Assembly (NCBI GenBank): GCA_018675575.1
Contig: JABGXW010000145.1
Location: 1 to 64,000, forward strand
Source of the DNA: Bacteriovoracaceae bacterium
GTDB taxonomy: Bacteria; Bdellovibrionota; Bacteriovoracia; Bacteriovoracales; Bacteriovoracaceae
Direction: 5' to 3'
DNA: 64,000 nucleotides
Made by a program: the position numbers and the translations under genes. The notes under the pieces were generated by a model that had not been told where the DNA came from, made no database searches, and was given only the letters and a program-made list of their open reading frames with translations. Shown in pieces: positions 1 to 8,186 of the stretch. Every line of letters begins with the position of its first letter. Position 1 is the stretch's first letter.

Positions 1-1548
1 AAAATTAGAAAACTCAAAAAGACACAGAGAGAGGGAAAGCTATCTAAGAAAAGACTTAAGAAAGATATTGCATGGCTGAAACTCGTGTCCAAGAAAAAAA
101 TAAGAAAGCTAAAATCTGTTAATACATCAGTTTCTAAACAGCTAAAAAGTGCATCGACATCACTTGCCTCCGCTGCAAAAGTAATTAATAAACAAGATAA
201 AGAAAAAAATAAGCTCGATAGAGAACTTTCTATAGCAGCAAAAAAACTAAAGAAAACTCAAATATCTTATCAGAGAGAAGTAATAAATCTTAAGGATAGT
301 AATGAGGCAAAGCTTAGAGCTGAAAGAATCGCATTTGAGAAGAAAATTGAAAAGCAGAAACTCACTGCGACTGAAAAGGCTAAAAAGCTTAAACGATTTA
401 AAGCAAGAATGGCAGTAAAGCAATCGAATCTTAAAGATCAAATTCAGGAAATGGAAGATAAATCAGAACAGACTGAGAAAGAATTCTTAGCTCAACAAAG
501 AGAAGCAGCGAAGAGAATTGCTTCTGTGAAATCTAAACTATCTACTGCAAAACAATCTATTAAACAATCTGAGAAGGAAAGAAGAGAGGTTCAGCAACAA
601 TTAACCAATACCAATATGAAATTAGTAAAAGCTCAAAAAAGTTATCAAAGAAAAGTGGCTAAACTAAAGTCAAAACATGCTTCTAAGGCCAGAGTTGAGA
701 GAAAAGCATTTGATAGAAAGATGAAAAAATTAAAACTTTCATCTTTTGAGCGTGCTAAACGGATGAAGGCATTTAAAGCTCAAATGAGATCTAAAGAGGC
801 TGGATTAAACAAACAGTTAAAATCTTTAGAGAAAAGAAACAGTAGGTCCCAGGCAGCTTTAAAGTCAGCCAAGGGTCAAGCAGACAAAAGACTTGCAAGT
901 ATTTCACGTTTAAAGAGTCAGAAGTCTGAACTGAAAGGAAAGTCAGCCAAACTTTCAAAGTCACTTAAAAGATACCAGGCCAGAGAGGCTGCAAAAAAAC
1001 AACTCTCTAAACAAATCGTAGACGAGCTCGCTAAGGTTGGAATCAAATCTGGTATAGATGGAAAAACTGGAGAGGTGACTCTCTCATTTGGAAAAGAGTT
1101 CTTCTCGAATGGAAAAGCAAACTTAAAGCCTGGAATGAGAAAAGTACTTAAAAACTTCATTCCTAGATATGCAAAGTCTCTTTACAAAAATAAATCAATT
1201 GCAGACAGAATTAAAAATGTTGAAATTATTGGACATGCTTCACCAACGTATGGTGGAAAATATGTCAATCCAAATAGTTTAAAACCTCAAGATCAAAAAG
1301 CAACAAGATATAATTTAGATCTCAGTATAAATAGAGCGAAGGCAATATTTGATTATATTTTTGATACTAAAAATATGAACTATGAACATCAAAAGAGACT
1401 AAGATCTCAAGTGAAAGTGACTGGACGTGGGTTTTTCTCTGGTAAACAAAGAATGCCAGCACAAAAAATGTCACAAAAGAAATTTTGTAAGAAATTTAAT
1501 TGTAAAAAAGCACAAACAGTTATTATAAAATTTAACCTTAAGGAATAA
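1..1548 (+). CDS. OmpA-domain coiled-coil protein (5' partial)
   Basis: Probable peptidoglycan-binding envelope protein; its start lies outside the window. A GTG at 85 could serve as a start, but the frame is open to base 1 and the upstream residues (KIRKLKK) match the lysine-rich coiled coil that follows, so I treat the gene as truncated by the window edge. Most of the protein is a Lys/Glu-rich coiled coil. It contains a roughly 70-residue unit present twice about 125 residues apart (around AERIAFEKK at nt 319 and VERKAFDRK at nt 694). The last ~150 residues resemble the OmpA/MotB C-terminal domain: VTLSFGKEFF, VEIIGHAS and LSINRAKAIFDYI. The next gene starts 11 bp downstream and encodes a MotA/ExbB-type channel protein, so this may be its MotB-like partner. 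Whether it has an N-terminal membrane anchor cannot be seen. Confidence 0.8.
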   Translation, partial: KIRKLKKTQREGKLSKKRLKKDIAWLKLVSKKKIRKLKSVNTSVSKQLKSASTSLASAAKVINKQDKEKNKLDRELSIAAKKLKKTQISYQREVINLKDSNEAKLRAERIAFEKKIEKQKLTATEKAKKLKRFKARMAVKQSNLKDQIQEMEDKSEQTEKEFLAQQREAAKRIASVKSKLSTAKQSIKQSEKERREVQQQLTNTNMKLVKAQKSYQRKVAKLKSKHASKARVERKAFDRKMKKLKLSSFERAKRMKAFKAQMRSKEAGLNKQLKSLEKRNSRSQAALKSAKGQADKRLASISRLKSQKSELKGKSAKLSKSLKRYQAREAAKKQLSKQIVDELAKVGIKSGIDGKTGEVTLSFGKEFFSNGKANLKPGMRKVLKNFIPRYAKSLYKNKSIADRIKNVEIIGHASPTYGGKYVNPNSLKPQDQKATRYNLDLSINRAKAIFDYIFDTKNMNYEHQKRLRSQVKVTGRGFFSGKQRMPAQKMSQKKFCKKFNCKKAQTVIIKFNLKE

Positions 1549-1559
1549 AGGGTAGCATC

Positions 1560-2870
1560 ATGATGCAAGAATTAGTACAAGGATTAGTCGAGTTATTGGT
1601 GAATTTCGCCACAAGTCTACTTCTTCCTTCAATGCTTGTAGTATTTACTCTAGGGGTTCTTTTCAGAGCTCTTATATACTTCACCATTCAAAGAGAAATG
1701 TGGTTCGCTAATGAATTCCAACGAAGAGTTGAAAAGTTTATGAATACTCATCATGATGAATCGGAAGTTTCTTTCTTCATTGCAGTAAAGCGTATGTTAG
1801 AAAAGACTTTTTATGAAGCTTTCATCGTTAGAGCTGTTATGAAGAGGAGAAGACCTGACTATGTAATGTCTATTGCTGATCGGTTATTCTTAATACAGCA
1901 AGGGGCTGCGTTCCTAGTAAGGGATACATTAAAACAAATTAAATTTTTGCGTAAAGATAAGTCACAACCAAAGCTTTTAGAAATATCTAAATCTGTGTTA
2001 CAGAACAACCCATGCTTTAGTAGAGTCTTTGGTATTATTCCGATTAATGTTTTTAATGATATGTTAAATATTTTGCCAGGGTTATTTATTGTTGGTGGGA
2101 TTTTTGGAACCTTTCTGGGAATCATGAAAGCACTTCCAGAGTTAAGTGGAATGGACCTCGAAGATATTGAAGGTACAAAGCTGGTAATGGATACATTCCT
2201 TTTAAAAATTTCATTTTCAATGAGTACATCAATTATAGGAATAGTTTTATCTGTCTCAATGAATGTAATTAATACTTTCCTTCATCCTGAAAAACTATTT
2301 ATGGAAATTGTTGAGAAATATGAAAACTCACTAGATGTTTTGTGGAATAGAGCAACTAGTAATGAATGGAGTGAGGATTTAGCAGACTTTGATGAACATC
2401 GAGATCCTCTCGAAGCCTTAGCAGAGGACTCGCTAGCTCAGGAGTTATTAAGGGCTGATAAGGAAAGCAAAAGTAAAGACTACAATGAAATAAATATAGA
2501 AAGTTATGATATTAAAAATGCTATTGTAGATAATACACGAGAACCCAAAAAATCTCCGACCTCAATGAAAGATATGAAATCAAAAATGGAACAGTCTCAA
2601 CAACAAAATAATAAACGAGCGGAAAGGAAACAAGTTGAGCGAAAAACTGAAGAAGCTATGATTGAAATCAAGCATTCTGCACAAGAGTTTGAATCGTCGA
2701 AGCAAGTTGATGAACTTGAAGATAATATTGAAACCGTTTCTCGAACAGAGGAGGGATTTGATGAAGTCGCTGAAGTTAGTGAAGAAGAAGGCCCAAAAGA
2801 AGATCATGACAATAATGAAGAAAAGTATGAAGAAGATGGCGACGGCGACGGCGTTAAAAAAGCGAGTTAA
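1560..2870 (+). CDS. MotA/TolQ/ExbB-type proton channel protein
   Basis: Predicted inner-membrane ion-channel stator subunit of 436 residues. Three membrane segments are visible at about 15-41, 170-192 and 216-240. The second carries the family pattern GGIFGTFLGIM and the third the SMSTSIIGIVLSV stretch, typical of MotA/TolQ/ExbB/ZorA proteins. Between TM1 and TM2 lies a ~130-residue cytoplasmic loop. The last ~170 residues form an acidic, low-complexity tail ending in an Asp/Glu/Gly run. Start: ATG 1560 (a second ATG follows at once) behind AAAGGG. It is 11 bp after the OmpA-domain gene and 124 bp before the FHA coiled-coil gene. The class is clear; the driven process (gliding, envelope remodelling, other) is not known. 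Confidence 0.82.
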   Translation: MMQELVQGLVELLVNFATSLLLPSMLVVFTLGVLFRALIYFTIQREMWFANEFQRRVEKFMNTHHDESEVSFFIAVKRMLEKTFYEAFIVRAVMKRRRPDYVMSIADRLFLIQQGAAFLVRDTLKQIKFLRKDKSQPKLLEISKSVLQNNPCFSRVFGIIPINVFNDMLNILPGLFIVGGIFGTFLGIMKALPELSGMDLEDIEGTKLVMDTFLLKISFSMSTSIIGIVLSVSMNVINTFLHPEKLFMEIVEKYENSLDVLWNRATSNEWSEDLADFDEHRDPLEALAEDSLAQELLRADKESKSKDYNEINIESYDIKNAIVDNTREPKKSPTSMKDMKSKMEQSQQQNNKRAERKQVERKTEEAMIEIKHSAQEFESSKQVDELEDNIETVSRTEEGFDEVAEVSEEEGPKEDHDNNEEKYEEDGDGDGVKKAS

Positions 2871-2994
2871 AATAGTATCATATAAGATAACACTTCGTAA
2901 TATCAGTAGGATATCTGTCTGGGCCCTTTCCTAATTACTCAACTTTTTTACCAAAAATGGCGATAAGTATAGGTATTAATATGGGAATTCAGTA

Positions 2995-5900
2995 ATGACG
3001 GATAAGGTTCCAGAAATAGACATTCTTGTGAAAACGCATAAGGGGCAGAAAAGTTATCATTTTTCTCAAGCTGAAATTATTGTTGGGCGCTCGAAAACAA
3101 CAACTCTTTATATTCCATTAGAGGGAATGAGTCGAAAACATTTTAAAGTTATTTCTGCTTCTCAAGGCTTTGCCATTGTAGATTTAGGATCTGCAAATGG
3201 AACATTATTAAATAGTACACCATTGGTTAAAGACAAGCCGACTCTTTTGTCTAAAGGAGATCTCATAGAGATAGGAGGAGTACAAGTAAGCTTCTTAATT
3301 GAGTATATAATTGAAGAGGAAGAACCGGAAATATTAATTACTGAAGAGATGCTAGCAGAAGAGGAAGAAGAATCATTCTCTGCAGAGGATGTCTCAGTTA
3401 GCTTTTCGGAACTAAAAGTTTTAAGAAAAGAAAATGTTGAAAAAACTCTAATGAATAATTCATCAAGAGACATTAATAATTTAGAAAAGATAAAAATTGG
3501 AAATATCGATGATAAAGCTGAGGAAGACCAATCCGCTTTCTTACAAGAAAAAAATGATTTAAAGACTTATGAAGAAAGAGAAAAGTCCCATGAAGAAGAA
3601 ATTGAAAATCTTGCAATAGAATTTGAATTTACAAATGCAGATGAGATAAATAAAATATCACAGGCCGAAGATGATGTAATTGAAGTCAATGAGTTAAATA
3701 CCTCATATGTCACAGAAAAAGCTGAGGTCTTGAAACCTGTTAAGGAATATACAAACATCTCAGAAATGAAAGCGATCAAAGAAAAATACCCTGATCAGAA
3801 GTTAGAGGAAATCAAGATCCAGTTCGAAAGAACTAAACAAATAGAAGTGAATAAATTTAAAGAGGAACTGGAAGAGTCGAAAAAACAAGAGATTCAAGAA
3901 ATTTCAAGATTAACTAAGAACAAAGAAATAGAGCTTCAAATAATGACAGGAGAGTTTGATAATACAAAAAAAGTTGAACTTGAAAAAATTAAATTCCTTG
4001 AGGAAGAGAAAAAAAGAGAGCTTGAAAAAGTTAGATGTGAAAAAGAAAAACTTGAAAGCCTTGTAAAAGAAGAACGGAATCATATAAAGAAAATTGAGGA
4101 AAACAAAAGAGAAGAGCTAAACGAGATGCAAGCTTATGCTATGTCTGAAATTGAAAAAGAATGTCTGGAATATAAAGAAAAGTTATTAGAAGAAGCAAGA
4201 TATGGAGCAGAAAAGGAAAAGAGAAAGATTCTTGACGATGCAGAATTAGAGAAATCAAGTTTTCTTAAGAATTCAAAAAGGGCTTTATCTGAAGCAAAAG
4301 ATGAGGCTGAAATCATCTTGCTACATGTTGAGAAAGAGGCTAGGAAAAGAAAAGATAAGAACTATGAAGATATTCTTGAAAGTCAAAGGCATAATAATGA
4401 AGAATTGATTAAGCTTAGAAGGCTCGCAGAGGAGGATGCTAATTCTTATTATTCAACAATTAAAAATGAAGCAACTCAAATCTTAGAACTCGCAAAGTCT
4501 GAAGTCGAAGAAATGAAGGTTAATACCAACAAAGAGTTAGAATATATTAAAGAATCAGCCAACGAAGCTGCAAACATTGCGTTTACAGAAGCCGAAAGAG
4601 TTAGAGCAGAATCTTCTCAATTAAATAAGAACGCAAAAATTCAATCAGATAAAATATTAAAAAATGCTTACGCAACAGCAATGTTGATTAAGAATACTAA
4701 TCAAGAAAAATTCAAAGTGCAAGATGAACAAGACTTTTTTGAAGAACTGAAAGAGGAGTTTCCTGGGTTTGAAGATCAGCATCAAAATCAAGTTCAGAAT
4801 ATTTTTTCATTAATTAATAAAACTAGTGAAGAAATGGATGACGTGTTAAAAGAAAAACAGCAAATATACGAAGAAGAGAATAAGCATCTTAGAGAGTCCG
4901 AACTTAAAAGAATTCAGATAGAAGCAAGAGAAGATGCAGTTAAAATTAAAGCACTAGCAGAAAGTGAAGCTGAAGAGATTATTCGAAATGCCTACCTCCA
5001 CTCGAAAATGATAGAAACCGAAGCAAGCACTAGAATAAATGATAAACAAAATGAGCTTGACGAACTATGTGCGATATCAAACAACGAAATAACAGAAAGA
5101 TCTTTAGAGCTAAAGTCGATGGCTGAAAAGTCGGAAGAAATTAAACAGCATGTTGTTGAACTAACAGAAGAAAGATCTACGCTAAAGAAAAAACTTGAAG
5201 AAGAAAAGGGTAGGTTTGATGAATTCTTTAACGATTCCTCGGAAAAAGAAACAAGCTATAGAAAAGTTAATCATGATCTTGAGATCGAAAATCAGAACTG
5301 GCAAAATAGACATGATAAAGTAAAAGAAAACTTTGATATATTTGAAAAGAGAACAGACAAAAAAAAAGAGGAGCTAAATCAAAGAATAAGCTCTTTAAAC
5401 ACAGACAAAGAGAAATTGCTCGTTATCATTAATCCTCTTCGCGATGAGGTCGAAACTTTACGAGAAGAAAAGGATGATCTCTACCAAGATAATTCACATT
5501 TCTTTGAAAACCTTAAAACAAGAAAGTTTGAATATGACAAATTAAAGGATATTAATGATAACTTAGAAGAATCAGTTTCAAAAAATAAAGAACTTGTTTC
5601 AGAAATGAATTCTTTAATAATTGAAAAAAAAGAGGAAGTTGGAAACTTGGATTTTCAAATTAAAAATATTTCGTCAGAGCTTAAAATAAAAAGAGATGAA
5701 ATTCAAAGAGAGAAGGAGAGTATCCTTCATGAAGCAAAAGTTGAAGAACAAAACCTTAAGGAAGAGTTAGCGCATATAAAAGCGAATAAACAAGCTTATG
5801 CTGAAAAGGAAATTGCTCAGTTGAAAAAAGATGCTATTATAACACGTGATAACACCATCTTGGATGGAGAGAAGCAAAGGGCTGATTTGATTAACGAGGG

Positions 5901-7317
5901 AAGTCTTGAAGTAAGCCGGCTTAAAAGTGATACAAATAACTGGATAACAGAAGTTCAAGCAATAATAGAAGAGAAAAATGCTGAGATGGAAACGGCAGAA
6001 GAAGAAGGAAAAAAAATCTTGATTGAGCGAAAAATTGAAGCTGAAAGAGATTATAATAAACTAATTGTAGATGCGAATAACTTAATTAAAAAGTCTGAAG
6101 AAGAATCAAATAAAAAGATATTGCTTGTTGGTGAGAAGTTTCAGCAAAAAATGAAAGAAAGAGAAAACCTTTTTAATACAGAGAAGAAGGATTTCTTTGA
6201 ATCTGCCGAAAAGAAAAGAGTTGAAGTAATAAATAATGCAAACCAAAAAGCTGCAGAATATGTTAATAAAGCTGAAATCAAAGGCAATGTAATATTATCT
6301 GAAATAAAAAAGAAAGAAGATGCCATTCTTCAGCAAAAAGATGCCGTTCTCGCGGATATTGAGAAAGAATCAAACCTTTTAAAAGAGAAATTGGACTTAA
6401 AGTTTGTTGAACGTAAGAAAATGGCAGATAGAGAGATTTCACAAATGAAGATCAAAGCATTTGAACTTCTAAAGATTGAGAGAAAAGAAGTAGAAGAGAA
6501 AATTGAAAATAGAAAGAAAATCTACGTGGCAGACATAACCGAAAATGTTGGAATACAGCTACAGTTAAAAATGAAAATGCTTGGTACGCAAATGGCAGAA
6601 ACTAATTTCGAAAAATTAAAGTCTGAAATAAGCTCTATTGTTGATGCTGCAGTTTTTCCAGATAAAGACACTGAAAAGAAAACGAAAAAAACATTAATGG
6701 GAACAGGCCGGCTGGCTGGGGGCGTCAAGAGGTTTTATCTGAAAATCGCCATTGGAGTGCTTACTCTAATTACTTTATTTATTGTAATGGCCATTTTTCC
6801 TCAGCTCTTACCGGGAATAAAAGATGTATTTATCTCTTCAATAAAAACAGAGGAATCTGCATCAGATATTTTTCTTCAAAAAGAGATTGACAAGAAAAGA
6901 AATAAACCTCATTTTCAGCCTAAATATATCCTTGGATTTAAAGAAACCTATGTTGACAATGTTATCTATACTAAAAAATATGCTGAGACAGTAGTGGATC
7001 CAAAATATATTTCTAAGTGGACCATCTCACTAAACTCCTATCTCGTTGATGAGCTAGGTCTTAATGATAATATTATTGTCAAAATTATTAGCTACGAAAA
7101 TAATATGCTAAGACAATTAGTAGAGCTTAAGTCTAAAATTAATCCTAAACATTCTTTTAAGGGAATTGAAAGGATGAGAGAGAAGGAACAGGAATTTTCA
7201 CCTAAGATAAGAGAGTTGTTTAAAATTAAAAAAGATTATATCTTTTTTAATAATTTTAAGAGATCATTTTTTAGTGATTACGTAAAGGGCCCAAGAATAA
7301 AAAAAAATAATATCTAA
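2995..7317 (+). CDS. Giant FHA-domain coiled-coil membrane protein
   Basis: A 1440-residue protein I cannot assign to a named family. Residues ~1-105 are an FHA domain with the phosphothreonine-binding landmarks IIVGRS, SRKH and SANGT. Residues ~110-1230 are an almost uninterrupted Glu/Lys-rich coiled coil. One membrane segment lies at about 1247-1268 (IGVLTLITLFIVMAIF), followed by a ~170-residue basic C-terminal domain that should be periplasmic if the FHA end is cytoplasmic. Seen: domain order and coiled coil. Inferred: a cytoplasmic scaffold reading Thr phosphorylation and reaching across the membrane. The order FHA, membrane segment, periplasmic part recalls GltG of the Myxococcus gliding machinery, but the coiled coil is far longer. 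The ATG at 2995 has only a weak ribosome site. Confidence 0.85.
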   Translation: MTDKVPEIDILVKTHKGQKSYHFSQAEIIVGRSKTTTLYIPLEGMSRKHFKVISASQGFAIVDLGSANGTLLNSTPLVKDKPTLLSKGDLIEIGGVQVSFLIEYIIEEEEPEILITEEMLAEEEEESFSAEDVSVSFSELKVLRKENVEKTLMNNSSRDINNLEKIKIGNIDDKAEEDQSAFLQEKNDLKTYEEREKSHEEEIENLAIEFEFTNADEINKISQAEDDVIEVNELNTSYVTEKAEVLKPVKEYTNISEMKAIKEKYPDQKLEEIKIQFERTKQIEVNKFKEELEESKKQEIQEISRLTKNKEIELQIMTGEFDNTKKVELEKIKFLEEEKKRELEKVRCEKEKLESLVKEERNHIKKIEENKREELNEMQAYAMSEIEKECLEYKEKLLEEARYGAEKEKRKILDDAELEKSSFLKNSKRALSEAKDEAEIILLHVEKEARKRKDKNYEDILESQRHNNEELIKLRRLAEEDANSYYSTIKNEATQILELAKSEVEEMKVNTNKELEYIKESANEAANIAFTEAERVRAESSQLNKNAKIQSDKILKNAYATAMLIKNTNQEKFKVQDEQDFFEELKEEFPGFEDQHQNQVQNIFSLINKTSEEMDDVLKEKQQIYEEENKHLRESELKRIQIEAREDAVKIKALAESEAEEIIRNAYLHSKMIETEASTRINDKQNELDELCAISNNEITERSLELKSMAEKSEEIKQHVVELTEERSTLKKKLEEEKGRFDEFFNDSSEKETSYRKVNHDLEIENQNWQNRHDKVKENFDIFEKRTDKKKEELNQRISSLNTDKEKLLVIINPLRDEVETLREEKDDLYQDNSHFFENLKTRKFEYDKLKDINDNLEESVSKNKELVSEMNSLIIEKKEEVGNLDFQIKNISSELKIKRDEIQREKESILHEAKVEEQNLKEELAHIKANKQAYAEKEIAQLKKDAIITRDNTILDGEKQRADLINEGSLEVSRLKSDTNNWITEVQAIIEEKNAEMETAEEEGKKILIERKIEAERDYNKLIVDANNLIKKSEEESNKKILLVGEKFQQKMKERENLFNTEKKDFFESAEKKRVEVINNANQKAAEYVNKAEIKGNVILSEIKKKEDAILQQKDAVLADIEKESNLLKEKLDLKFVERKKMADREISQMKIKAFELLKIERKEVEEKIENRKKIYVADITENVGIQLQLKMKMLGTQMAETNFEKLKSEISSIVDAAVFPDKDTEKKTKKTLMGTGRLAGGVKRFYLKIAIGVLTLITLFIVMAIFPQLLPGIKDVFISSIKTEESASDIFLQKEIDKKRNKPHFQPKYILGFKETYVDNVIYTKKYAETVVDPKYISKWTISLNSYLVDELGLNDNIIVKIISYENNMLRQLVELKSKINPKHSFKGIERMREKEQEFSPKIRELFKIKKDYIFFNNFKRSFFSDYVKGPRIKKNNI

Positions 7318-7364
7318 TCAGAAACACAGTGTTAACATTTCTTATAATCTATCGGGGTCTTAAT

Positions 7365-8180
7365 ATGAATCCATTTGAAATTAAGTACAATATGCTTAAT
7401 GTTTCTCTTAAAAGTTATATTTTAACTATTGAGTTAAACAATCCAGATCAGCACAATGCCATTACGGATGAACTTATAGATGAATTATGCTCAGTACTAG
7501 ATATTGCTAACAGAACTATTGATGTTAGGGTTGCCATTTTAGGCGCTGTTGGTAAATCTTTTTGTGCTGGTGGTGACATTAAAGGAATGAAAAATCAAAC
7601 GGGCATGTTCGCTGGAGAAAATGAAGAACTCCGACAGCGATATCTCCATGGAATTCAACAAATCCCTAGGGCCATAGAAAACTTCAGAAAACCGATTATA
7701 GCCAGGCTTAATGGAGCTGCTATAGGTGCCGGCGCAGATATTACCTGTATGTGTGATATACGAATAGCGGGAGCATCTTTTAAATTTGGGGAAACTTTCT
7801 GTAAGTTAGGTTTAGTCCCCGGAGACGGAGGAGCTTTTTTTCTTACAAGAGTTTTAGGTCATGCTAAAGCGATGGAACTGTATATCACATGCGAAATAAT
7901 TAATGCTGAGGAAGCAAATAGAATTGGTCTTTTGAATCACCTCGTAGCAGACTCAGAATTAAATGCAAAGGCTCTCGAAGTTGCCACTCAAATCGCAAAG
8001 AATGCCCCCATTGCTGTCTCTATGACTAAGCAAGCGGTTAAAGCAACAAGAAGTCAGGAGCTGAATAATCATTTAGAAATGATGGCCACTTATCAAGCTA
8101 TATCACAAAGAACATCTGATCATGTAGAAGGTTTAGACGCTTTAATTGAAAAACGAGAACCAGACTTTAAAGGAGTCTAG
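7365..8180 (+). CDS. Crotonase-family enoyl-CoA hydratase/isomerase
   Basis: Acyl-CoA-processing enzyme of the crotonase fold, 271 residues from ATG 7365. GGGG lies 7 bases before that start; an in-frame GTG at 7329 has no ribosome site. The oxyanion-hole segments FCAGGDIKGM and NGAAIGAGAD are present, with FGETFCKLGLVPGDGG downstream. The two catalytic glutamates of classical enoyl-CoA hydratase are not kept: GGGCE reads GAGAD and PEILLG reads TFCKLG. The Asp of GAGAD and the Asp of PGDGG align with catalytic Asp positions of dienoyl-CoA isomerase. An isomerase-like reaction is therefore at least as likely as hydration; the substrate is unknown. A TATAAT at 7343-7348 lies just upstream. Confidence 0.85.
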   Translation: MNPFEIKYNMLNVSLKSYILTIELNNPDQHNAITDELIDELCSVLDIANRTIDVRVAILGAVGKSFCAGGDIKGMKNQTGMFAGENEELRQRYLHGIQQIPRAIENFRKPIIARLNGAAIGAGADITCMCDIRIAGASFKFGETFCKLGLVPGDGGAFFLTRVLGHAKAMELYITCEIINAEEANRIGLLNHLVADSELNAKALEVATQIAKNAPIAVSMTKQAVKATRSQELNNHLEMMATYQAISQRTSDHVEGLDALIEKREPDFKGV

Positions 8181-8186
8181 TCTAGC

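Noticed and set aside
2662-2934. A 90-codon plus-strand frame rich in Lys
   Set aside because: It overlaps the acidic tail of the channel gene in another frame; repetitive GAA/AAG codons read out of frame give such shadows, and it has no ribosome site.
1-7317. Zorya anti-phage system
   Set aside because: The MotA-like and OmpA-domain pair recalls ZorA/ZorB, but no helicase/nuclease ZorD or ZorC follows; the third gene is an FHA coiled-coil protein, so a defence label is not supported.
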